A DNA stretch of 64,000 bases from the NCBI GenBank assembly GCA_029851415.1, contig CM056742.1:158167121-158231120 (forward strand), written 5' to 3'. A model generated the notes under the pieces. The model ran no database searches and had not been told where the DNA came from. It saw only the letters and a list, made by a program, of their open reading frames with translations. Position 1 is the stretch's first letter. Each line of letters starts with the position of its first letter. The translations under genes were made by a program, and so were the position numbers. Below, piece by piece: positions 23,225 to 33,800 of the stretch. This DNA is from Eretmocerus hayati. Lineage: Eukaryota; Arthropoda; Insecta; Hymenoptera; Aphelinidae.

Positions 23225-24772
23225 ATGAGGGAGCATCCAGAGCGATTTAGAGAAGGGTCTTTGCAGTTTACAAATCACGTCAATTCGCAAATTGAAGGGA
23301 GTGGTTTTAAATCATCTTTCACATACGTATACCAACTTCATATCATATCAAAACAACGAATTGGGATGATGTTGCATTTTTTGAGACGATATATATATAT
23401 GGATGATATCTGATGCTTTTCTCATAAATCATAATTTTTGATGCCAGAGTTTTACAGACTGTCGACGATGTCGCCGTTAGAAGTTTGCGTGCAGAGCAAG
23501 AGTATAGATGTTGGTTACGATATCGCGATAGTTCAAGACTGCATCAAGCAAAATCGACTGAATTTGCTTTGCACGCTATTTTATTGAACTTTGTATCGAT
23601 CGGATTGGTGCCAGGTTTGGAAACATTGATTGCGCTTCAATATTTGACTCAAATCATATTTGTACTTCAACTTATACGAGATTTCGTGCCCTCGGACAAA
23701 AAAATTTTCCGATTTCGTTTCTGTTAGCTGGCACACAGTGAATCGGGTCAGTTAGCTTAGCAATCATTGTTTCGATCGGATTTGACCAGTTATGTCGTAG
23801 GTTTGGCAAATAGACGCAATATAATGGAATCTTTTACACTGTTTGATTCAGATCTTGCGTCATTGATTGGGTATTTTCTGTAGCTACTTCACTGTTGGGT
23901 ATATTCGCTGTTTTTCTAGGTATGAAAAACTTAAAAGTCCCTATTCTGAAAGATTTTCGGACGAAATGCAAATTTTCTCAAATATTTTGTGTAAAACATC
24001 TATTGTATCAAAAATTCGAGTGAGCATAAAATTCAGCTATTTTCTTAGTATTTTGCTATTCACGTGATTGTCTCTATTCTTGTTTCGAATACGGAAGGTA
24101 TGACCTCGATGATTAAACATCCTGGAGAAGACTGCAAATGTTGATCATACAATATTACGTGTAGACAAAGTTCTGGTTCGTTGAAATTTTGAGGAGATTG
24201 ATAATTTTTCAGCTTTAGGCTGAATTTCCTAACACTGTAGATCTAAGTTTATTGCATTGAATTTGCTTGCCGGAAGTGTTCGTAGCACTGTATGTCACCA
24301 ATCATCAACTGATTCTTATACAAACTTGATGATCCATTCCATTTTCCCTCAAAGTTACGGAAGATCTGGGACTTTTCAAATGAATGGGTCAATCTAACTC
24401 CGCTAACTGTAAAATTACGACAAATTATGAAGAAAATCAAAAAACAGTTCTGATTAGCATCAATGATTGATCTCCAACAAAGATTCCTCATAGCTCATAG
24501 AATATCAAGCAACCAGCACTACAACTGGAAAATTTTACCCAATTAAACCGTATTTACAATATGCATCAACCGACAACACATTGAACAATTTCGATAGTTT
24601 ATGCTTCGCTTTTTTCATGACTCTCATTAACCTGTCTTTAACTTTCTAATATTTCTCATCTTAGCAACAACACAGACGAAATACTTAGATAAGAGATACA
24701 ATTCAAACTCTTTCAAGAGATACTAAATGATTAACATCGAGGAATGAAGTTGACCGCAACTTTATTTTTCAG
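23225..24772 (+). other. Intron, no gene seen
   Basis: AT-rich intron ending in the acceptor TTTATTTTTCAG at 24772. Confidence 0.4.
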
Positions 24773-24838
24773 TGGATCTCACCAATGGACAACTCACCCC
24801 GAATAACAACACACCCTTGCTCACGCAAGCCCTGTCTG
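24773..24838 (+). CDS. Rbp6: Musashi-family RNA-binding protein, linker exon
   Basis: Sixty-six bases between TTTATTTTTCAG and the donor GTCTG|GTATGT. In phase 1/1 the exon is open and encodes (V)DLTNGQLTPNNNTPL then LTQALS. Length and phase match its neighbours, so it can be included or skipped without a frameshift. It would join GLPYPT from 2844-2924 (or the 14494 insert) to the Ala-rich exon at 26805. The peptide is a disordered Asn/Thr/Leu-rich linker; I cannot name a motif in it. Confidence 0.7.
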
Positions 24839-25269
24839 GTATGTCTAATTTCTTGTGCATGTTCTAAATCATATCAATAACAACAATAATACCTCTCGTG
24901 CATGATCTAATAAAAAGTATCTCAGAACCTCTTCACAGTGAAGATTTGAAAATTTTCACTGAAAAGTAAACAAATCGGCCGAATAAATATCATAACCTGT
25001 ACGTATCATTCACAGTCGATCATTATTACTGACATTTTCAATTCAGCAAATCTTGATTTGTCGATAGAAAGACACTTTGGTAGCCTCAGTGCTATCGCAA
25101 GCTGACAGATAAAGCTTCTTTTCACATATATTTTAAGCTTTCACATTTTCCTTCTACTTCCAAGTCGATTTTCCGACCCTCGATTTCTTCATGCCATTCG
25201 CAATCTCCTCTCAAATAAATCAAACTTCCGAATTGCGCCCGTCGCACGCCTCTACCACCGTGCCACCTC

Positions 25270-25730
25270 AGCCCCGTTTCAAAACCTTTGCGCTTGTGTC
25301 CTCTTTCATTCTGCTTGCATCGGTAGAAAACTTTGTAACCGGCTTGGCATTGTTGAAGAACTTAAAAGCCGAGTAGATTCTTAGATTGTACGTGAAAAAG
25401 TCGAGTGTGCTGATGCTCCCAGACGATCGGCTGGCCATTGATCGTGGATACTACTCCTCCTCTCGCATGTTCAGTCTCATACGTTTTAGTCCTTTTGATG
25501 CTTCTCTTTTCTTTCGCGAATGGTTGCCATACCTCATCGAGAACGTGTAACTAGTCCAATGCGTACATTTCCCAAGGAATTTTCTATCATTCTCGGTATT
25601 TTCATGCTCATTGCACTCGAAAACTTTGAATGGGCTTCGATGTTACTCGCGCTGATGTAATTTGAGGTTGAAATTTTGGCGGATTGTGAGGAATGTTGGG
25701 AACTGTAACCAGACGATCGGCTTTTTCATT
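25270..25730 (+). repeat. Diverged tandem duplication, period about 292
   Basis: Two landmarks recur at the same spacing: GAAAACTTTG at 25326 and 25619, and CCAGACGATCGGCT at 25419 and 25709. The blocks around them (CTTTCATTCTGCTTGCAT versus ATTTTCATGCTCATTGCA) are similar but worn. A 61-residue frame in the first unit (25191-25376) is not conserved in the second, so coding is not supported. Confidence 0.6.
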
Positions 25731-26804
25731 TTCTTACCTCCCAGGGATCGCCCATCTTATTTATGAGATCGTTGAATGAATGAGGATAACAATGCATCTG
25801 AGGAGGAATAGTCCAGCCTTGCGAAACAAGAATCTTGATAAAACTCTGAGAACCTTCTTATTTGGTCGAGGAATGATTGTGTTTTCAAGGATCTGATGCC
25901 ATGGTCCGCTTACCCTGAGACGAAGCTATAGAAATTAGCATTGCCAGTATTTTTATACACATTAGGACTATTCATAGATATGCCTATATGGTCAATGCTT
26001 ATCATCATGGCTGTATCTCAAGATGATGGACCTGTGTGAACAGATTCTTGAAGATACTCTCATTTCTCAACAAAATAACATGATTCATTAACTTTCAGCC
26101 AAGTTTGGGACCCGTTAATCTGGTGCTTCTCTTGTAAGCCGTTGAGGATGTATAGTGTGGGATTGAATGAATTCTATCATCACTCTTTCCATGATTCATG
26201 AAATTCATGGATTATTCTTAAAGTAATCAGGGCTTAGATTGGCATTTTCATGGATATGTAGTTCCCTCGGAAGACATAGTTGACAATGTGATAAGTTTAG
26301 TGAGAACCGTATGCAGTAGATTGAAAGTTGTAAGTTTGACATAGGCTACATGATCAGCGCTCATTCTCTTGACTAATCATAGTCTTGCGACGGTGCCATA
26401 CATTTAACGTTAGTCCTATCAAAAAGATTCACAAAGATGCGTGAATATGCCCATACATCGTTATTCAAGATGGAGGCCAAGTTCGAGAAGAGTTAACTAA
26501 ATGTCTCTCGTTTACATTGAATCTGTCCAAAGTGAATATCACTGACAGCGTTGCGGTAAGCTATCTCTACCAGTTATAGGAAAGTATAACTTAGTGGAGT
26601 ATCACGGAAATCAGTAAGAATTATCACTATGGACTGAATCACATCCCTTGCAATACTCGATTCTTCTCAGACATAAGGCAAAAGATTCCTTTCAGCTGGA
26701 ATAGTCAAAAATGAGCCGAGTTCTCCAGGGAATTTACCTATCATATATGTGATCTCATATTCCATTCACAATCGTCTGATTGACCATAGTTGATATGATT
26801 CCAG
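25731..26804 (+). other. Intron, no gene seen
   Basis: The interval ends with two possible acceptors in the same frame, AG at 26788-26789 and AG at 26803-26804. An open stretch near 26471-26549 followed by GCG|GTAAGC was considered, but its end phase does not fit. Confidence 0.4.
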
Positions 26805-27076
26805 TGATGAACAACTACCAGGCTGCAGCACAAGCTGGTTTCCCGCCAGCGTCACCTCACGGAGCTGGTGGTCATGGTGGGCCTCAAGGCCGCTCTTTCC
26901 CAGCGGCAAACTCACCCGGACCCATGGACATGTACAGTTCGAGTGCAGCTGCAGCGGCGGCGGCTGCTGCAGCGGATTCAGTAGCAAGCTACGTCCAAGC
27001 TGCGGCGAGTCCCCAGCCACCCACCACCGCTTTTCCAGCGATTGCCGTGTCGCGAGCTCCGCTAAATTACAGTCCG
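26805..27076 (+). CDS. Rbp6: Musashi-family RNA-binding protein, Ala-rich penultimate coding exon
   Basis: The exon encodes (V)MNNYQAAAQAGFPPASPH, a Gly/His stretch, then RSFPAANSPGPMDMY, a run of 11 alanines, and DSVASYVQAAASPQP, closing with RAPLNYSP. Vertebrate MSI1/MSI2 have the same order just before their C-terminus: a SPGP motif, a short polar linker and an SxYIxAASPxP motif. That C-terminal region is implicated in protein contacts such as poly(A)-binding protein in vertebrates. The acceptor used here is GATTCCAG|TG; an upstream acceptor (CCATAG|TT, exon start 26790) would add five in-frame residues (VDMIP). The donor is CCG|GTGAGT, phase 0. The alanine run is encoded by mixed GCN codons, so it is not a pure unstable repeat. 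Confidence 0.92.
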
Positions 27077-27145
27077 GTGAGTTTACAAGCTTCGAATCCG
27101 TATAGAGCTTCCAGTCACACCTGCGCTGCTGGAATGCCATGCTAA
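27077..27145 (+). CDS. Rbp6: Possible read-through C-terminus of the Ala-rich exon
   Basis: If the donor at 27077 is skipped the frame continues VSLQASNPYRASSHTCAAG and ends in MPC at TAA 27143-27145. This would replace the conserved FTNGYH end. The donor is strong, so this may be mere intron; the unbroken 22 codons are too few to prove coding. Confidence 0.25.
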   Translation: MSLQASNPYRASSHTCAAGMPC

Positions 27146-28234
27146 TACCTTTGGGGTGAATTATCTTTCTGGTATAATACTTCCCTAGTAGGGATAGTGT
27201 CCAAAAACCATTCGACCATTTTGTGGTCATTTCATAGACATATAGACCATCATCTTTTCTAGGATTGAGCAAATGGACAATTTACTGGAATGGAAGAATT
27301 TTCATAAGCTGCTGTGATGAGCAAACAGTAATGTCGAATCCAACTATTTGTTACTCTCTTAAATATTGAGCATAGTGTTGACATGATAAGTGTTTCCAAT
27401 ACACCTAACAGGTTTTTGGATAGATTATTCAAAGTCTGTCAAATGCAGAAAGAGGTGATGTTGAAAATACTCGGGGAACCAAAGTAAATTCCTTCTCCTT
27501 ATGCCTGATCACAACAGCATCGTAGGCACATAATAGAAATACTGAGATACGACCCTGGCTATTCAGCTATCCAAAAATGCAGAAGAACTCCCCGCTAATC
27601 ATTTGGAGCCAGAACCGCTTAATTCAAATGTAAGAGTGGAAGACCACTCCAAGATGATTCGTGAATAGATATTTACTCGCTCACTAGAAATAATCATCCT
27701 AATAACCCAGGAAGATGATAATCTTAATAGTTATCTGCCCAAAAAAACGGCAGTGAGCTGAGCATATGTGAGGTGGATTCCAACTGTTTACGGTCTGATA
27801 ATCAGTGAAATGACCAAGTCTATCGTTCTAGATCTCTTGTAGCTGCAGTATTTTGAACAATTCTTCCAATTGATGATTTCATTGATCTGGAGTTCGGAGA
27901 AACTTTAAAGATGAATTAATGGACTCACAGAATCTGAAACTTCTATTGGTCGGCATCATTCATACTGATTCTTTGTAGGATACTAAGAGTTTCTCAGATT
28001 TTGACTGAAAATAAATATACTCAGATTCATGGGATCGAAAGCCAATCATTCCCACGCATTTAATGTGACATCAGCCACTCGTGAAGCATTGAAAAATCGT
28101 TCAAATATTCACGATTATAATGGCTTTCATCTGGGAAGCTAATCAATACTTTTTTAAACTCCACGTGGTGATCCTAATTGTGAACTCTTTGATGGAGAAT
28201 TTTTGAGCTCAACCCCAATATTGTGTTGTTTCAG
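27146..28234 (+). other. Intron, no gene seen
   Basis: Intron between the last two coding exons, ending in TTGTGTTGTTTCAG at 28234. No repeat was recognised. Confidence 0.6.
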
Positions 28235-28276
28235 GGCCCTCTCATACCCGCAGCGTTTACGAATGGCTATCATTGA
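28235..28276 (+). CDS. Rbp6: Musashi-family RNA-binding protein, last coding exon
   Basis: Forty-two bases in phase 0 encode GPLIPAAFTNGYH and the TGA stop (28274-28276). Vertebrate MSI1 and MSI2 end GPLIATAFTNGYH, so this short exon fixes the family. The acceptor is TTGTTTCAG|GGC. The exon continues as 3' UTR to a strong donor after 28299. It is far too short to appear as an open reading frame on its own and is recognised only by motif and splice sites. Confidence 0.93.
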   Translation, partial: GPLIPAAFTNGYH

Positions 28277-28299
28277 GCCCCGTGGGAGTGTCAAATGAG
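28277..28299 (+). other. Rbp6: 3' UTR portion ending in a splice donor
   Basis: Twenty-three bases after the stop codon comes AAATGAG|GTAAGA, a near-consensus donor. The stop lies well under 50 bases from this junction, so a 3' UTR intron here would not be expected to trigger nonsense-mediated decay. Confidence 0.6.
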
Positions 28300-28344
28300 G
28301 TAAGATCTCAAAGATTATTCAATCTATCCATTTTAATCGGTTCG

Positions 28345-29310
28345 TCCATACGGCTGGACTCACGTACGCGAAACGTCGGTTCAGCAGGTTGATTCTAACT
28401 TCCGTTTTTCTAGGTTAGAACGTTTAGTGACTAGTCGATTCCGCGCGTGAAGAGATATTCCACGCAATCGTATGCGTTGATTCGTGATTCCACGATCCAG
28501 ACCCACGTCACTAAGAATCGCGAACTCGTGAATCAACACAGGAATTGCGAAAATTCCTGGTTACTAGATGTTCACATCTAATTTAGACCGAAATTTGAAA
28601 TCGACCTGCTGGGGGTCAAAAACCTTCGCGTGCGCAATTCAAACTCAGTTTTAGGAACGCGAAAATGAATTGGCATCTACTCTTACGTCAATGATACGAT
28701 GTACACAAACAGCTTCCGCGTGCACGAACAGGTAGCAAGCTCTGTGTTGACCACATTTGCCTATGCGAAGTCGTACTCTGGTGTTTTCTCGTACGCAAAA
28801 AAGACTTCACGTGCGTGAGTCCGAGAGTCTTCAAGAATCCATCGGCTACTCACGTACGCGACTCACATGTTTTTGAGCACGCGAAGCTATGTTTTATTTC
28901 ATCGGTTGCGCCAGCTCGAACTCTGCAATCACCCAAAAATACCAGAGTATTAACGCACGCGGAGTGGACGATCTTTGAGCAAAACCACTAACATTTGAGA
29001 ACAAGCAATAACATTCACATGCATGAATCTGTGATCCTTCGCATTTGCTCAACCGAGGTAGAATTCGCCAAAACTCGCATATGCGAGGGTGACCCGCTTT
29101 TAGGCGTGATAATTCAAAAATATTCCCGAATGCGATACAATGAAAATAAGTTTAGCAGAGGAGTATTTGCGCACGCGGAGATATCTACTTCACGCGCAAA
29201 ACCGTGAACACTCGGTAGCAAGTGATCCCGTTGACGTGAGCGGATCCCGACAACTGTTGCGTGTGAAACCACGTTAAATATCACTCAATTCTCGCGGGCG
29301 CAAAGAGGCC
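28345..29310. repeat. CpG-rich field of imperfect CACGTACGCGAA motifs
   Basis: Roughly every 30-70 bases a variant of CRCGTACGCGAAG appears, in either orientation: for example CACGTACGCGAAACG near 28362, CTTCGCGTGCGC near 28624, CTCGTACGCAAA near 28789, CACGTGCGTGAG near 28809, CACGTACGCGAC near 28850, GCGCACGCGGAG near 29170. A separate copy, GCGTACGCGAAGCC, is at 29599. Spacing is irregular. CpG is dense against an AT-rich background. It falls in the inferred 3' UTR intron. A segment near 28560-28620 also resembles 43020-43110, so part may be transposon-derived. Confidence 0.6.
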
Positions 29311-29844
29311 TAACGATCGGAAAATCATGTTGCAGAGTTATTCCAACCCGCATCATATCATTATGATCATTCGAAAATTCTTACAAATATTTCAGTATGG
29401 CCTAAAGGCTAGTACATGAATTTATGGAAGGCTTATATGTTAGATTCGCTAAAAATTGATATTCACATGTAGAAAGGTATCGCATCATCTTCACATTCAA
29501 TCTTGCTGAACAAATCCTATTTTTATTTGGAACATGGGAACTTGAATACAATCATCAAAGCACCAGTTGACACCAGATCAGAGTTCATTTGTGATCTTGC
29601 GTACGCGAAGCCTCGCCTCCGTGGTCCCGGGCTCGTGAGCTTGGCCGTTTGGACACGCTACATTGTGATGGATTTCATAAACACGATCCGGTATCTCGAT
29701 TGAGAACACATCAGAATCATACGGTTGAATCAACTGTGGAAATTTCGAGCTTTTATGGAGTCGTGACATTACTAAATATACTCCTTATTCATACTAATAG
29801 TAACCTTTGTGGGAGACTCTGAATTCGTAGACTCTAACGATATA

Positions 29845-30556
29845 CAGGGATTCCTCGTTATTCGCGGATCGTTTATTTGCGCCGGCCCCTTGTTATACGC
29901 GGGCTTAGTGTCGTTATCCGCGGATCGATGGTCATTACTGCTCGGAAATTGTCCTATTCTCATGCATTTTGCTACTGTTCAATGGTCAATGATCAATGAC
30001 CCGTGATTACATCGACAATCTCAGATTCCCTCACCCGAAACAACTTACATCACGGAAGTATCGAATATTTTGCATTTGAGCTACTGACAGAAGATTTCTT
30101 TCATGATGCACATGAGCAGACATCGGGGTCAAAAATAATTGTTGAAATGATGGATCTTGAATTATGGATAAGAGATTCGGCGATGACCCATGATCTCATG
30201 ATGACTGCGAATCTAAAGAAATGCAAAAGACTACGGAAGACCAGCGAAACTGTCGAAAATGACGATTCATCCTAGTTTTGAAGCAACTTCTGATAGATTT
30301 GTTGGAGGTTTGAGCACTCATTCTTTCTTTGACCTCGGAGATTCTCATTTTCTTATGCATCAATATTGCGAAGTTCTTTCATAAGAAGCATTCTACTTGA
30401 TTTAGACATTGATAGATTATCTCGTCTTTCCTGATGTGCCAACTCAGTAAAATGTAACCTCCTATTTCCCATAAAACCAACGTCTTTTTATCCGCGGTTT
30501 TGTTGTTCGCGATATTTTTCTGGAACCGAACCCCTGCGGATAACGAGGGATCCTTG
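29845..30556. mobile_element. Pogo/Tigger-like element, degenerate, inverted termini
   Basis: The left end reads CAGGGATTCCTCGTTATTCG after TA; the right end is CGGATAACGAGGGATCCTTG, its near reverse complement. Subterminal words such as CGTTATCCGCGG and TATACGCGGG repeat inside, as in non-autonomous pogo-like elements. An internal frame (30003-30275) with an acidic, Met/Glu-rich tail shows no DDE motif, so a transposase is not claimed. Superfamily assignment is by terminal style only. Confidence 0.5.
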
Positions 30557-30808
30557 TTATTCAATACAGTCGTGTAGAAAACTCGTACGTATGACTGCAA
30601 TCGAAGACGACTTCTTATTAAGTAACAACAAAATCTAGGATGCGTTGCCATGATCGGTCTCATCGTTATTAACATCCGACACTTGTCATGTTGATCATCT
30701 TCATCTAATTCAACTCAACTTTCTTACACATCAGAATACAATTAATCTTGACAGCTAAAACCCATTCCAACGAGTACTGGCAATATCTAATATCGATTTT
30801 CATTTCAG

Positions 30809-33800
30809 GATCGACGACGAGACAGAGTGGAGTTCAGTTATTTGACAAAATATTAATACGAGCAATATTGGAGCAGCTCGTTATTTCTGATTGATAGGAG
30901 AATACATGTATATTGATTCAAGAAAAAAATAACCAGTTGTGGACGTTGACCATCGCTGATGTGGTCTTTGTATAACGGAATACAATAGCCACAGCTTTAA
31001 CGGATCGTCAATAAACGAGTGATTCCAGATAAAAGAGTATAAGATGAGCAATAAAATGGAAAATCTACAAATATGGATATTCTGAAACAGTCAATATCAT
31101 GAAATACAGAGAAGAAGATGGAAGAATCATCGATAATGCAGTCGAGATAGTCCTCCCTCATAGAAGATGAATCTTTCCACAACATTGGAAGAATAAACAT
31201 ACGGCATCGCATACGATTGGAAGAATTTTTCAATCAAACAATGAATGAATGATGTCGAGAGTGTTAAATTATTATGGATGAGTATTATGCAGATAGAATC
31301 GATGGATTGATAGGTGACATCGAAAATAAGTCGATTGATGATATTGATTGGCTCATGCTAGGACGGCTAGAACTTGTATCTATTCGAATTATTCAAAGAT
31401 GTTCAATTGAAGATACATATTAGTAACGACCTACTGATGGTCTGAGAGGATTGATACAATAAGCATCTGTTATGTATGAGTGAACTCGAGAATGTTTGGC
31501 TGTTTTATCGTAGTTCTGTGGCATTTCACGGATGAAGCAGAGTAAGGAGACGATACAATTAGACAGAGGGACAAAATTACAGACGGATGTAATTTGACTG
31601 CATTCAGATTTCAATTCTGATGCTCATTTGAATTGAAATTATGAGCTCGATAACTCGCAATAAGAGGCTTGAAAGACTCGCAAATGTGATGAATTACTTC
31701 GTAGAGCCACAGTGATCGGCTTATGATATAAAGTATGTCCAAGGATGTCGCTTTGGAAAATGACTTCCCATCTAAATCAGTAAGGATACGATAACGAATG
31801 CTGAGCTGTTCATCGATCAAAAAATCAGCGAATAACCGATCGAATGCTCATCTTATACACGTTCACGTGATCGAAAATGGCATGAAAGTACTCGTCATTG
31901 CAGAGAGTACAGAAAAATCAAATACTCTTTTCCAAAAAATTTCTTTCGACGGTATGAAAAACAACGATATCTAGAAGACTGAGCAGTTTGGAGAAACATC
32001 AGTTTGCCATTGTAGATAGACAGTTCGCATGATTTTTTAGCGATGACTGGAGGAAAATGAGAGAAAAATAGCCAGAGTCAAGGCAAGTGATTTGTTTGGA
32101 TTACACTGAATGAAATCTGAGTTTAAGAGATCAAATTTTGGTACAAGATCAAGTTTAGAGCGTATGTGCATCATTGATAAAATTCTATCCCGATAGATAG
32201 CAATTGTGCAATAATGATGGGTAATTGAAGGTTATAGCTCAGTCTTCAAAGGTGTCTTAGGATTTTTCCATGATGGTTATCGTATAACAAGTCTCAATGA
32301 TGACGGTAATGTATCAATCTGATGTCGTTGAATTTATGAGTACTTCTCCATGTTGAGATTCACATGCTATAGAGATCATGATTAAGAAAATAGCGGAACA
32401 CTCGTCGATGACGTATTAAAGAAAAAACTATTCATAAAATTGTTGATGTCTTCATAATTAGATTTATGAAATATTTATTACCATATTGCTTCGTCATTTT
32501 CTGCAATTGCTGCAATTCTATAATTAATAATATTTTTTGCGTGATATTTAACTTGTCGCAAGGATTTTTCATTGATGCACTTGCACATGTTAAATGCAAA
32601 TAAACATTTAAAATGAAAAACAATACAACACGTATTCCTAATAAGATTATCCATGTATGGAAGAATTAAATAAATGAAGAATTACAATAATAATATTAAA
32701 ATTAACGATATCAGTAATGAAGGAAATGATCATTACGATGATTCTTATCATAGTTTTGAAGGAAGGGGAGTGTTGAAATGACTCATTCAGATGAATCAAG
32801 TGATAATTTTATCTCAGATTCCTTCATAATGATAGATGAATTTCAATTATATTCTCACTGAATACTGATGGATGTACAGAGTTAATATCTGATATGAATA
32901 ACTGAATGGGAAATTCGAATGAGAGGATGATGAACTACGGGGAAAGAGAGGAAAAAATAGAAAATAGCGAGACAAAAACATGAAAATGACAAGGTTGCGA
33001 ATATGGATATATGAAGCTAAAGAAGGAAATAGAGATTCAATTTCTCAGTATCGATAGTGAGTGTACTTTAAAAGTGGGTGAACGTGAATATTCGAGGATG
33101 TTTTGCTTTCTATGGATTGGCGCATGGTCTTAGTCAACATTCGATCAAATATTCAGGTAACAAGAGAAATAATCCCATACTTCTATCCTATTCATGATGA
33201 TCTTAATTTTCCCTACAAATATGATGTAAGGATGAAATTTTATATCATCCACGTTTTTTCCCTGCAAGAAATATTCATTAACTCGTATCCGTGTACAAAT
33301 CAAGATTTTAATGAGATAATCGGTGGATAGTTTGTAATTCACTTTTTTACCGTGTGGAAAAATAAAAAATATGCCGAGCGTAAAAAATCGTCTTGCGCAA
33401 CGGTGAGTCAGGGTTCGGATAATTAGAATTATTATAATAGATGATGTATTCAATCAAAAAAAAGCATATTAGGATATTGGTCGTAAAAAAATGAATACTC
33501 GTCATCGTATGTACATTTACAATGTCCTAAATTGCAAACCACAATCATCTCAGATGTTTTTTTGAGTTTGATTTAAAGACACCAATATGTGAAAGCAAAT
33601 ACAAAGAATCGAGACGTATTTGATTATAATACAATTTTGGAATCTCACTATTATCGTTCATATTATATTTGATAACAGGGTATATTGAAAATAAAAAATT
33701 TTCTGGGGTGCACCTGTCCCAAAAATTTCTCAATTATTGGGTTTGCGTAAAATCCTAGTCAAGATTCGGTCAAATTGCCGATTATGACATAGAAAAGAAG

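Noticed and set aside
26471..26549. Open stretch between CAAG and GCG|GTAAGC
   Set aside because: Its end phase is 0, which does not fit the phase 1 acceptor of the next exon.
30003..30275. 90-residue frame inside the pogo-like element as a transposase remnant
   Set aside because: No DDE/DDD residues or helix-turn-helix visible; acidic tail alone is not enough.
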